62,367 bases of DNA from the NCBI RefSeq assembly GCF_003075435.1, contig NZ_QCZJ01000030.1, positions 1-62,367 of the forward strand, read 5' to 3'. Shown in pieces: positions 45,799 through 53,696 of the stretch (positions are counted from its first letter, which is position 1; each line of letters starts with the position of its first letter). The notes beneath the pieces were generated by a model. The model was not told where the DNA came from. It saw only the letters and a list, made by a program, of their open reading frames with translations, and searched no databases. Made by a program: the position numbers and the translations under genes. This DNA is from Terrimonas sp. Its GTDB lineage: Bacteria; Bacteroidota; Bacteroidia; Chitinophagales; Chitinophagaceae.

Positions 45799-45807
45799 AA
45801 ATATCCA

Positions 45808-46284
45808 CTAAATACTATCGCTCGTACTTATATATAATTGAATGATCAAGTAAATTGTTTCAGGGTCAATTGTTTGAGCATTATATGATGCTTGCTTATT
45901 AAAGAAAGATTGAATCCATAGCTGAAATCGAGTATACCAAGGAGGATAAAGTTCATATTTAGTACTCTCTAAAAATCTTTCCTCTTTGCTCATTTCTTTT
46001 GAAACTCCAAAATCTTCGGGTAACATCCCATCTGGGTCAATAAATCTCAATGAATTATTGTAGGCATAACTGTAGGGACTCCATTTTCTTGATACTTCAC
46101 TTAATGGATCTACCACTCCCCATCTCCCTATCTGCGCATCATACATCCTCGCTCCGTAATCTAACCACTCCAACCCACTACCATCACTAAATTCTTTTGA
46201 TTTCAGTTCCTTTCCATTGTACTTGTATTTATTCTCAGGGTTTCCGAACGCCAGCGCCTTGGAGCTTATCCCCGCCATTGTCAA
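45808..46284 (-). CDS. Orphan RHS C-terminal fragment, module 1
   Basis: 158 aa from ATG 46284. The first ~70 residues are the end of an RHS core ([70 protein letters not shown]). After DPDGM a unique tail of ~75 residues follows, starting [17 protein letters not shown] and ending YISTSDSI. Core homology already begins upstream of the ATG, in frame ([12 protein letters not shown]), and overlaps the 3' end of the upstream immunity gene, so the fragment was joined there by recombination inside the core. It has no secretion signal and no immunity gene downstream. Probably silent unless recombined into a full rhs gene. Confidence 0.75.
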   Translation of the reverse strand: MTMAGISSKALAFGNPENKYKYNGKELKSKEFSDGSGLEWLDYGARMYDAQIGRWGVVDPLSEVSRKWSPYSYAYNNSLRFIDPDGMLPEDFGVSKEMSKEERFLESTKYELYPPWYTRFQLWIQSFFNKQASYNAQTIDPETIYLIIQLYISTSDSI

Positions 46285-46334
46285 ACCGAACGGATAATAA
46301 TGTGTCTCCTCAAGAATTGATCTCCATTCATATC

Positions 46335-46970
46335 TTAAAACTCCTTTTGTATCAATTCTAATATTTGCAAAACTTTTTTTGCATTTTTAGTTTTATGGCT
46401 CGAGTTTTTTACATCGGCATAGGAATAGATTCTGTAATTGTTTTCTGTTGCTATTTCTATTGTAATTGTTTCCGAATCCATACTTAAATTGTCATGATAA
46501 TTTTCAATTTTACTATCATCTGGCAAATAAAGCACATCTAATTTAAATAAGCTATCAGCAAAAGAATCCCAACCCGAACAAGGTGGTTTCTCAACCAGAT
46601 CTTTTGTAATTGCAATTATAGAATCAAAGTCTCTATTATAATGCAAAACTAAATTATATAAGTATGCAGACCAATTATTATCCCTTTTAGAAAAGATACT
46701 CAATTGCATAAAATCGGTATGAGGAAACCCTCTCCATATTCTAATTTGTAAATCTTTAGAACCGTTCTCGATAGAACCTATACCTAAGTTACTTTCAATG
46801 CCTTTTTTTATTTTAAAGTAAGATGTATCCCACTTATTAGGTGGAATGTCTTTATCAAAAGAGGTTTCTTTATGGTTGTATGCACTGCTTTTTTTATCAA
46901 ATCTACTTTGTCCAAAACAAGATTGCAAAACGCAAAAAAATGTCCATACTATAATTGCATTAAAACTCAT
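46335..46970 (-). CDS. Probable immunity protein, module 2, exported
   Basis: 211 aa. N-terminus [27 protein letters not shown] looks like a signal peptide or lipoprotein signal (LQSC), so it would act outside the cytosol. The mature part is soluble, charged and mixed alpha/beta ([42 protein letters not shown]). No family recognised. It begins 21 bp after the stop of the toxin tail at 46992-47183, the fixed toxin-then-immunity order of polymorphic toxin loci, and that is the basis for the call. Confidence 0.55.
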   Translation of the reverse strand: MSFNAIIVWTFFCVLQSCFGQSRFDKKSSAYNHKETSFDKDIPPNKWDTSYFKIKKGIESNLGIGSIENGSKDLQIRIWRGFPHTDFMQLSIFSKRDNNWSAYLYNLVLHYNRDFDSIIAITKDLVEKPPCSGWDSFADSLFKLDVLYLPDDSKIENYHDNLSMDSETITIEIATENNYRIYSYADVKNSSHKTKNAKKVLQILELIQKEF

Positions 46971-46991
46971 GATATAATTCTTTAAATACTT

Positions 46992-47183
46992 TTATTTTTT
47001 TGTTTTGTCTTCCTCCCTAAAACTGTTATAGGGTCCATTACATCCAATACAAGGAGACCTATTAGGATCATCATATCCAGGCGGACGGTAATAATCATCA
47101 TCATATTTCATTCTGCTACCTCTGATTGGATCAGTATTATCTACAGGCTTAAGATCTTTGTTTTTATTTGGTCCCCCTATCAG
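46992..47183 (-). pseudogene. Orphan RHS toxin tail, module 2 (remnant)
   Basis: The frame resumes at CTG-ATA-GGG-GGA (LIGG) directly beside repeat R2 and runs 63 codons: LIGGPNKNKDLKPVDNTD...YRPPGYDDPNRSPCIGCNGPYNS...DKTKK. No RHS core, no start codon of its own except a TTG inside the repeat. CIGC suggests a metal site. It is the displaced C-terminal tip of an RHS protein; toxin family unknown. Confidence 0.55.
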
Positions 47184-47455
47184 GCGCAAGGTTGTAAATA
47201 ATCACGATGCAGGCGCAAGCGTCTCGCTTGTGCCGTTTATACAATCAAGCCCTTTTGCCATAAAAATCTCTTGCGCTGCTGTAGTAAATAATTTCTAAAA
47301 GTAATTGAAACTTGAATTTATCGGCACAAGCGGGACGCTTGCGCCTGCTACCCGAGCATTTTTAACATGCTTTATTGCATTAGTTCATATGCTTGCGCCA
47401 TCTGGTGTTTTTAACATGCTTATTGCATTAGTTTGTATGCTTGCGCTATAAGGTG
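47184..47455 (-). repeat. MITE-like repeat R2 at module border
   Basis: Nearly identical to R5. Inverted repeats of 27 bp at 47209-47235 and 47322-47348 (26 of 27 paired), 86 bp apart, each rich in GGCGCAAGCG. Outer ends are (C)CCCTATCAGGCGCAAG and CTTGCGCTAT.TGGTG. The right flank is duplicated in tandem (47359-47407 and 47408-47455, starting TTTTTAACATGC). It lies exactly between the module-3 immunity gene and the module-2 toxin tail. Confidence 0.75.
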
Positions 47456-47490
47456 ACATAATTAATATACTATTAACTGAACTATTAGTT

Positions 47491-48030
47491 TTATAATGAC
47501 AAATCATATTCCTTCGGAGATTTTTCATTTGTTACTAATCGCCATCCAGAAGCTAGTTTTTGCTGAGCATCTTTCCCTACATAAAAGTTACCTATTTTTT
47601 TAAACTCCTTTTTTATTAAAAGCGTTAGTGATTTAAAAAGTTTTAGAGAATCTTCATCATTACTTATTGTTCCTACATATCCTCCAACTAAAATACCATC
47701 TTTTAAAATGCCTGCGACCTTAAACACTATACTTTTAGGATTATTCATTTGATCAATAGCAAACTTATAACCTCCTTTTTTTTGAGGGACTTCTCTAACA
47801 TTAATATGGTTCTCTTTTTGGATAATTAGAAAGCTGTCTGTATGATTCCAATCTCCACTTGACACTTTTCCCAAGTCTTTGTATTCAAAAATTGAGGTAA
47901 AGATTGGAGTAAAATTTAGATCAAACATACCTGCTTGAAAATATTGAACAGATTCTATTTGCTCAAATTTTTTAAAGATTGGATCCATGTCTACAGCGTC
48001 CGCAAAATAATATAATTGTTTGCCTTTCAT
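47491..48030 (-). CDS. Probable immunity protein, module 3
   Basis: 179 aa, cytosolic, no signal peptide (MKGKQLYYFADAVDMDPIFKKFEQIESVQYF). Mixed alpha/beta; ends SGWRLVTNEKSPKEYDLSL. It starts one base after the stop codon of the toxin tail at 48032-48220, which means tight translational coupling and strongly suggests a cognate pair. I cannot name a known immunity family. Confidence 0.6.
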   Translation of the reverse strand: MKGKQLYYFADAVDMDPIFKKFEQIESVQYFQAGMFDLNFTPIFTSIFEYKDLGKVSSGDWNHTDSFLIIQKENHINVREVPQKKGGYKFAIDQMNNPKSIVFKVAGILKDGILVGGYVGTISNDEDSLKLFKSLTLLIKKEFKKIGNFYVGKDAQQKLASGWRLVTNEKSPKEYDLSL

Positions 48031-48031
48031 T

Positions 48032-48220
48032 TTATCGTTTCGGTATTAATAGTAAATGATCACCTGGGATTTGTAGTCTTATCCTTGCAGCATTTCTGGC
48101 CTCTCTTGTAGTAGGCGTTGCATTGATTCTAACATCTATTGTATTTATTCTGATGGTTCTACCATCTTTTGTAGCTGTTATATCGGGATAAGACCCGCCT
48201 TTTCTTCCTCCCCCAAACAG
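48032..48220 (-). pseudogene. Orphan RHS toxin tail, module 3 (remnant)
   Basis: Resumes at CTG-TTT-GGG-GGA (LFGG) at the edge of repeat R3 and runs 62 codons without a start codon: YPDITATKDGRTIRINTIDVR, then TTREARNAARIRLQIPGDHLLLIPKR. This C-terminal pattern (YPDIT...GRTIRINT.D......A..I....PGDHLLLIPK) recurs, from memory, at the ends of bacterial polymorphic toxins; I do not know its activity. Core and export parts are missing, so it is not expressed as such. Confidence 0.6.
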
Positions 48221-48367
48221 TCGCAGTCTCGCTTGTGTCGCTCACGCTACTCCAAAACTGATAAAATAAAGCTTATCATTATAATCAAACTTATATCTAC
48301 AACTTATGACTAAATGTAAAAATTATTAATCAGCTTCATGAGTGAATATGCTGGCGCTATATGGCGA
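48221..48367 (-). repeat. RHS-locus repeat R3 at module border
   Basis: Starts CGCAGTCTCGCTTGTGTCGC and ends TGAATATGCTGGCGCTATATGG on the plus strand. It equals R4 with an internal deletion of about 80 bp after ATCAGCTTC. It lies between the module-4 immunity gene and the module-3 toxin tail. Confidence 0.7.
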
Positions 48368-48407
48368 ACTCCCACTCTGCGGGGAACAAAAGTAACACCC
48401 AGACAAA

Positions 48408-49088
48408 TCACTTTATCTTTTTCTCAAGATCTTTTAGCGACTTCTCAATTTCAGCACGAACATCTCCTTGGTAGTTTTTGCTCTTTGCAGACAAAAATTC
48501 AAAATCATCCATCTTCCCTATATATGTAAACGCATCTGCAACCTGCAACGGATATATGTCAAACACACTTCTTAGCAATAGGTGTGACTTTGAGTACGGA
48601 AGATATTTCATCGCTGCATATATAAGCATTTCATTTTCCTTTCCTTGATTTGGCGACATTAACTTTTTTTCTATCCATGTATCTATATTAAGAACATTAG
48701 CACTTGCAATAGTATTTCCTATTGCCCATTTTAAACTAAATGAGGGACTGTTTTTATCAAAAAGGTCAATTAAAAATTTCCCATCAAAAGCTACTTCTGA
48801 TATAGCTAATGCCCTAATTAATATTTCTTGTGAATGATTGTCATTGTTAATTTGGGGTATCCATCGTATTAAAATATTGGTAAGTTGCTCAGGGATACTT
48901 TTATATTTCAACAAATCTGAAGATTGCTTTATTTCTTTAAAGCCACTTTTTTGTACCTCTTTAATAAATGGAATCTCAGCAAGCTTTATTTCCTTTTCCT
49001 TTTTTTCTAACTCTTTTTGCTTGTCTTTCTGTCTTGCTATATATTCCGGATCCTGCTGAAGTTGTTTTAATAAATCAATTGCTTTCAT
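48408..49088 (-). CDS. Probable immunity protein to a Tox-REase-7-like toxin, module 4
   Basis: 226 aa from ATG 49088 (MKAIDLLKQLQQDPEY); the frame continues to 49130 inside the toxin tail. Soluble and all-alpha, with HEAT-like helices (ILIRALAISEVAFDGKFLIDLFD; SLKWAIGNTIASANV; LLRSVFDIYPLQVADAFTYIG). It begins 7 bp after the stop of the nuclease tail at 49096. Its frame is intact although the toxin has two stops. Cognate immunity by position; all-alpha proteins are common partners of such nucleases. Confidence 0.65.
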   Translation of the reverse strand: MKAIDLLKQLQQDPEYIARQKDKQKELEKKEKEIKLAEIPFIKEVQKSGFKEIKQSSDLLKYKSIPEQLTNILIRWIPQINNDNHSQEILIRALAISEVAFDGKFLIDLFDKNSPSFSLKWAIGNTIASANVLNIDTWIEKKLMSPNQGKENEMLIYAAMKYLPYSKSHLLLRSVFDIYPLQVADAFTYIGKMDDFEFLSAKSKNYQGDVRAEIEKSLKDLEKKIK

Positions 49089-49095
49089 TATATAG

Positions 49096-49713
49096 TTATT
49101 TGGGTAAAAGCAATAAATTAATATTTCCATTAGCCACCTGTTGCTGTAATGGTCTACTAAGTTGAGTAGTTGGCCTCACATATAAATCAAATCTCAAACC
49201 ATTCTGTTGACTATACTGCATATAATCTTTTAGCTGATTAATCATTGATAAATTTTTGACATTTTTAACTTCCGAAAGAGTTGTATTTGTTAACCCATCT
49301 GGAATGCGGTAACTAGCAGTGCCACTTAAAGATGGTATTCTTGTAGTATTTTATTCGATACCTGCTGCTGCCATTCCTTCCTTACCCAATTGTGCTGCTG
49401 TTTTAGTTGCATTTGCAGCTTCTGCTCCTGCCAAAGCATTTTTTACCGCACCCACCCCTTTCGACAACACAACTGCTTCTGCTGTTTTTTCTAATCCATA
49501 ACCAGCGGCATGTCCCAATTCATCACTGCTCATGTTGGGTATATTCTGAACACCTTCAACGATGTTTTAGCCAACCTGTGCTCTTTGCATAACGGTCTCT
49601 GGTGACGAACCGTTTACCATGTCTACGGTAGCTGCAACCCCTGTTGCAAGGTTCTTCCAGCCTTCTGTTGTTCCCAGACTACGGATAAAATTTTTGGTAT
49701 CTCCCCCAAACAG
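49096..49713 (-). pseudogene. Orphan RHS toxin tail with Tox-REase-7-like nuclease, two in-frame stops, module 4
   Basis: From CTG-TTT-GGG-GGA at repeat R4 the frame reads FGGDTKNFIRSLGTTEGW, a pre-toxin helix region (HAAGYGLEKTAEAVVLSKG; AGAEAANATKTAAQLGKEG), then RIPSLSGTASYRIPDGLT, TLSEVKNVKNLSMINQLKDY, and LRFDLYVRPTTQLSRPLQQQ. This is the restriction-endonuclease-fold toxin Tox-REase-7 pattern, with the catalytic D (RIPDG), E.K (SEVKN) and QL..Y blocks present. TAA stops interrupt it at 49567-49569 and 49351-49353. Without them it would be one frame of 205 codons. The nuclease part is otherwise complete, so decay is recent. Confidence 0.75.
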
Positions 49714-49940
49714 GCGCAGTCTCGCTTGTGTCGCTCATGCTACTCCAAAACTGATAAAATAAAGCTTATCATTATAAACAAACTTATATCTACAACTTAT
49801 GACTAAATGTAAAAATTATTTATCAGCTTCTAAAATTAATTGGAGGCACCAAGTATTAACCGCACAAGCGGACGCCTGCTACCTGAGTATTTTTAACAGG
49901 CTTTATTTCATGAGTGAATATGCTGGCGCTATCAGGCGTG
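49714..49940 (-). repeat. RHS-locus repeat R4 at module border
   Basis: Begins GCGCAGTCTCGCTTGTGTCGC, contains ACCGCACAAGCGGACGCCTGC then TGAGTATTTTTAACAGGC, and ends TATGCTGGCGCTATCAGGCG. Long form of R3; its right part is a diverged version of R1/R2/R5. It lies between the module-5 immunity gene and the module-4 toxin tail. Confidence 0.7.
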
Positions 49941-49951
49941 GAACTTAAGTT

Positions 49952-50389
49952 TTAATCAAAAAAATTTAACCATTTCTGAGAATGTAATTGATCCTGCTGA
50001 ATCACTTCCTCAAGTTCTGGATAATATTTCAGATTATCTACAGAAATCTTTTTGACCCTTAAGCTAATTCCATTTAAGTACTGTCCTTTTATAACATATA
50101 AATCAGAAATATTCTGTTGAAATTTATTTTTTATTCGTTCTTTAGTGACATCATATTTATCCAGTTGTATATCGTCTAAAATTTGCATGCCCCAAGTTTC
50201 TTCTACTTTAATTAACTGAAAAATTCGTTCATTAGTTTGCGTATTAAAGTAAACAACGCTTGCTAAATACGATTGCAAAGGATTCAGCGTTTTAACCAAA
50301 GCAATGATTGGACCATCGTACCAATCGATGACAACTACTTCGGTGAATATTTTTTCTCCTTCATCTTGAATATTTAGCTTCTCCTTCAT
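49952..50389 (-). CDS. Probable immunity protein, module 5
   Basis: 145 aa, cytosolic, acidic (MKEKLNIQDEGEKIFTEVVVIDWYDGPIIALVKT). Mixed alpha/beta. It starts one base after the stop of the 26-codon toxin remnant at 50391-50471, the same coupling as in module 3. No known family recognised; the call rests on position. Confidence 0.55.
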   Translation of the reverse strand: MKEKLNIQDEGEKIFTEVVVIDWYDGPIIALVKTLNPLQSYLASVVYFNTQTNERIFQLIKVEETWGMQILDDIQLDKYDVTKERIKNKFQQNISDLYVIKGQYLNGISLRVKKISVDNLKYYPELEEVIQQDQLHSQKWLNFFD

Positions 50390-50390
50390 C

Positions 50391-50471
50391 TTAATTTTTT
50401 AGTGGTGTAAATATTGAATTAAAAAGATCAGCAACTTCTTGAGTTACCGGGTTTGGCAATTCCCCTATCAG
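50391..50471 (-). pseudogene. Orphan RHS toxin tail, module 5 (26-codon remnant)
   Basis: CTG-ATA-GGG-GAA at the edge of R5 opens a frame that reads LIGELPNPVTQEVADLFNSI then FTPLKN and stops. Almost all of the toxin has been lost. It keeps the in-frame junction codons seen in modules 2, 3 and 4. Confidence 0.5.
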
Positions 50472-50697
50472 GCGCAAGGTTGTAAATAATCACGATGCAG
50501 GCGCAAGCGTCTCGCTTGTGCCGTTTATACAATCAAGCCCTTTTGCCATAAAAATCTCTTGCGCTGCTGTAGTAAATAATTTCTAAAAGTAATTGAAACT
50601 TGAATTTATCGGCACAAGCGGGACGCTTGCGCCTGCTACCCGAGTATTTTTAACATGCTTTATTGCATTAGTTCATATGCTTGCGCTATATGGTGGG
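50472..50697 (-). repeat. MITE-like repeat R5 at module border
   Basis: 27-bp inverted repeats at 50497-50523 and 50610-50636, 26 of 27 positions paired, around 86 bp; GGCGCAAGCG and CGCTTGTGCC repeats inside each arm. Outer ends ATCAGGCGCAAGG and GCTTGCGCTATATGGTG form a second, weaker inverted pair. Essentially the same sequence as R2. It lies between the module-6 immunity gene and the module-5 tail. Confidence 0.75.
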
Positions 50698-50706
50698 CTA
50701 TCAACT

Positions 50707-51123
50707 TTAATTAACTTTAGAAAAAATAATAGCTCCCCACATTAGAACAATTGGTAGAAACATTGAAATAACAAAATACGATATGAAAAGTTTCCCATTG
50801 TAGTAAGGATATTTGTTTAACAACTTCTCATACCTCCTATTCCGGAATATTAATAGATAATTTATCAATGCACATGGTAAAATAAATAGAATTACGTAAG
50901 TCAATACATTATTAACACGCACAGGGAAAAAAGGTATATCAATTTTATAAAAATAATTTCGCAAGATGAACTTTTCCAAAATTGTCATGATCAATACAAA
51001 ATTGAACGCCATCGCAAGTGTCATAAAAATCATTGTTCCCACCTGCCAATTGTGTCTATTATTAGGCTGTGACCTTGCCCTTGTAATACAATCAACCCAA
51101 ATTCGATAATATAATCCTATCAT
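50707..51123 (-). CDS. Membrane immunity candidate, module 6
   Basis: 138 aa with three membrane helices at ~28-52 (QVGTMIFMTLAMAFNFVLIM), ~70-93 (VNNVLTYVILFILPCALINYLL) and ~111-135 (LFISYFVISMFLPIVLMWGA). Clearly homologous along its whole length to the product of 53211-53639. It follows the RHS fragment at 51142-53031 by 18 bp. A membrane-embedded immunity protein suggests a toxin that acts at or across the inner membrane, or on a periplasmic target; that is inference. Confidence 0.65.
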   Translation of the reverse strand: MIGLYYRIWVDCITRARSQPNNRHNWQVGTMIFMTLAMAFNFVLIMTILEKFILRNYFYKIDIPFFPVRVNNVLTYVILFILPCALINYLLIFRNRRYEKLLNKYPYYNGKLFISYFVISMFLPIVLMWGAIIFSKVN

Positions 51124-51141
51124 TTATTAGAAATTAAGCGA

Positions 51142-53031
51142 TTACCTAAAATAATCGGTCCAATTATAAATTCCACTGTCATATTCATTCTGCATGATTA
51201 AATCATTTTCACTACTTCCGGTTGTTGGTCGCCAATTGTTTATTCGTGGATCGTTATATATCATATCCAATGCCATATACATATTTTGAAATGCTGCTAA
51301 TCCTATGCTGGCTCTACCAGCAATTGTTGAAATCGCAGACATAGTTTGAGGAGCAAATCCAAAATAAGAAAGTCCTTCGGCCGTTAATCCCGACGTCCCT
51401 AAGGCTAGTCCTGTTGCATCTACAGGGCTAATATCGCCTTTTAAATATTGATCGCGGACCTGAATTGCTGTTAATAAATTTGATACCAACGAAATTCCAA
51501 AACCCGTACCTCTTATTAAATTAGAACGTTGCCTATACATTCTAGCTTGTCTTGAAATTTTTCGTCCTATTGGAAGTGGTCGTATTTCGCCTTTCGTTGT
51601 AATGTAGTTCTGGTGATCGTAATTACTTACTGATATTCCATATGCCAAGTCAGTCATTCCAATAAAAAATGTAACACTTTGTAGGGGTGTTAAGGTTGAA
51701 TTTGATTGGGAAGTCGAACCGCCAACAGTTACATTGGCTAAAGTTTGCGATTGTATCCATCCATCCTGACTATTATAAATAGCTTCCTGACCTTTATTAT
51801 TAATCCAAACATCTCCTGAATTAGGTTTGTAGTTATCGGGGAGTTTCCCTCTTACAGTATCAAGACCAAAAGGATCGTTAAATAATATCGGATTATTCTG
51901 ACTAAAAGAATAAATAGAAAAGTTTAAATCTGCTAACGGGTCAATCTGATGGAACCTTCCAATCTGTGCATCATACATTCTAAATGTAGCATCATATAAT
52001 TCCAACCCACTACCATCACTGAACTCTTTATTCTGTAACTCATTCCCTCCATTAAACTTATACTTATTTTCCGCAATTCCATTGAGCGCTTTGGAACTTA
52101 TCCCCGCCATGGTGAGTCCGAACGGATAATAATGCGTCTCTTCAAGAATGCCACCCCTGGTGTGGATCACCTGCAAATTGTCAAAGAACACATCAACGGG
52201 ACTTTCGTTGCTCACGTAAATATACACATATCCGTTCTTCAGCGCTGTTTTATTTGTAAGGTCGGTATGTGTTTTAACAACACTGCTCGTGCCTACTTTA
52301 CTGAACCCGCTGCCTGCTACCTTAAACTGTTCATCAAAAAAGATATAATTGATATAGGCTTTGGGTACTGTAGGCGCTCCTGCTGCATCAGTGGTTTGAT
52401 TACCAAGCAATGTAGTAATACCTGATGTTACATCGCTGATGCCATTGAGCTGCGAGGACGTTATACCTCCATGCGCAGCAGCCGCTGCTCCTCCGGTCGG
52501 ACCGCCCAATAAACCGGTAAGGATGTCCAGCACCGGTAGGGCTTTATTGGCTGAAGTACCACCTGTATTGCTGGTAAAATAATAGCTCTTGCCAAAGATA
52601 TCTATCCTGTCACCTGCCATTACTTTTAGGGTGATGCCAAGCCCGGTCACACCTTCAGTGGCAGTGGCTTTCAGTTTATATAATTTGGCGCTGTTAGCGG
52701 TGGTATTGCTGTAGTCGTTATTGTTTACCGGGGGATTGCCATTGTTATTGGGGTAATCGGTTATACCGGTAGCCGCTGTTTTATCAACAATATTAGCGCT
52801 GTTAATGGTATAATAATTTTGTTCTTTATACACGGCATTAGGATAGCTGTTCGTGCTGATGCTGCCTTCCAGCGTTGCTACAGAGTATATATCCTGCTTG
52901 TATTCATCTGTTAATACCATACGCACATTGCCTAGATGGTCTTTAATAAAATAATCATACACAAAACCCGTAGGGGTGTTGGTGGTGGAAGCATTGTTGT
53001 ATAATGGTAGGCGAAGAAAGGATGGTATCAC
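51142..53031 (-). CDS. Orphan RHS fragment (core plus C-terminal tip), module 6
   Basis: 629 aa, no signal peptide. It starts inside a typical RHS core ([35 protein letters not shown]), carries the long linker shared with the main protein ([33 protein letters not shown]), the core end ([33 protein letters not shown]) and a ~240-residue tip ending [15 protein letters not shown]. Over the linker and core the DNA is almost the same as in 54680-55500 of the main gene, while the tips have diverged ([14 protein letters not shown] versus [14 protein letters not shown]). This is a tandem duplicate of the main gene's 3' part with its immunity gene. Confidence 0.8.
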   Translation of the reverse strand: MIPSFLRLPLYNNASTTNTPTGFVYDYFIKDHLGNVRMVLTDEYKQDIYSVATLEGSISTNSYPNAVYKEQNYYTINSANIVDKTAATGITDYPNNNGNPPVNNNDYSNTTANSAKLYKLKATATEGVTGLGITLKVMAGDRIDIFGKSYYFTSNTGGTSANKALPVLDILTGLLGGPTGGAAAAAHGGITSSQLNGISDVTSGITTLLGNQTTDAAGAPTVPKAYINYIFFDEQFKVAGSGFSKVGTSSVVKTHTDLTNKTALKNGYVYIYVSNESPVDVFFDNLQVIHTRGGILEETHYYPFGLTMAGISSKALNGIAENKYKFNGGNELQNKEFSDGSGLELYDATFRMYDAQIGRFHQIDPLADLNFSIYSFSQNNPILFNDPFGLDTVRGKLPDNYKPNSGDVWINNKGQEAIYNSQDGWIQSQTLANVTVGGSTSQSNSTLTPLQSVTFFIGMTDLAYGISVSNYDHQNYITTKGEIRPLPIGRKISRQARMYRQRSNLIRGTGFGISLVSNLLTAIQVRDQYLKGDISPVDATGLALGTSGLTAEGLSYFGFAPQTMSAISTIAGRASIGLAAFQNMYMALDMIYNDPRINNWRPTTGSSENDLIMQNEYDSGIYNWTDYFR

Positions 53032-53200
53032 TAACTCTGGAACACGATGCTATGGCACTAAGCATATTTTACTATCAGAAGCCTTAAAATGAAAAGAGAC
53101 GGATATACCATCCATCTCTTTTATAACCTGTCCTTACAGGCTTTTATTGATCTTCAATTATTTAACTATTCAAAATTATCCCATCACTAACTCTGGAACA
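53027..53200. repeat. 18-bp direct repeats flanking a 138-bp segment
   Basis: ATCACTAACTCTGGAACA occurs at 53027-53044 and 53183-53200. The segment between has a hairpin AAAAGAGA-c-GGAT/ATCC-a-TCTCTTTT (53092-53122) that can act as a terminator. The repeats lie exactly at the 5' break of the orphan fragment, so they may be a footprint of the duplication or of a lost insertion. Confidence 0.55.
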
Positions 53201-53210
53201 TTACCCACTG

Positions 53211-53639
53211 TCAGGCGGAATTAATTTTAGAAAAAAAAATACCTGCCCACATTAGAATAATGGGTAGAAACATTGAAATAAGAAAATACGATATGAAAAG
53301 TTTCCCATTATAATAGTAAGGATATTTGTTTAACAATTTCTCATACCTGTTATTCCTGAATATTAACACATAATTCATGAGTGCACACGGCAAAATAAAC
53401 AGTATCAAATAGCTTAATACATTATTTACACGAACAGGTAAGTATGAAAATTCTATTTTATAAAAATATTCTTTAAATACAAATTTCTCTAAAACGGTCA
53501 TAATTAATATGAGATTGAATGCCATAGCCAAACTCATACTTATCATGCATCTTAATTTCCAGTTCCCCTGATTGGCAATGGGTTGTAATTTAACCCGGTG
53601 AATAAAATCCATCCAAATGCGATAATATACTCCCATCAT
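53211..53639 (-). CDS. Membrane immunity candidate, module 7 (main RHS)
   Basis: 142 aa, three membrane helices at ~29-53, ~71-94 and ~113-138; homologue of the module-6 protein (shared EKFV...EYFYKIE, PVRVNNVLSYLILFILPCALMNY, RYEKLLNKYPYY). It starts 57 bp after the main rhs gene, the normal place for its immunity gene. The best-conserved part is the loop between helices 2 and 3. No named family. Confidence 0.65.
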   Translation of the reverse strand: MMGVYYRIWMDFIHRVKLQPIANQGNWKLRCMISMSLAMAFNLILIMTVLEKFVFKEYFYKIEFSYLPVRVNNVLSYLILFILPCALMNYVLIFRNNRYEKLLNKYPYYYNGKLFISYFLISMFLPIILMWAGIFFSKINSA

Positions 53640-53696
53640 GTCTTTGCATTATTTAATTTTTAAAACCGGAGTCATCATTTATCAGAATCCAAGCTA

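Noticed and set aside
45721-50700. CRISPR array
   Set aside because: The repeats are ~80-270 bp, few, unequally spaced by whole genes and carry inverted repeats. No short regular repeat-spacer pattern and no cas genes.
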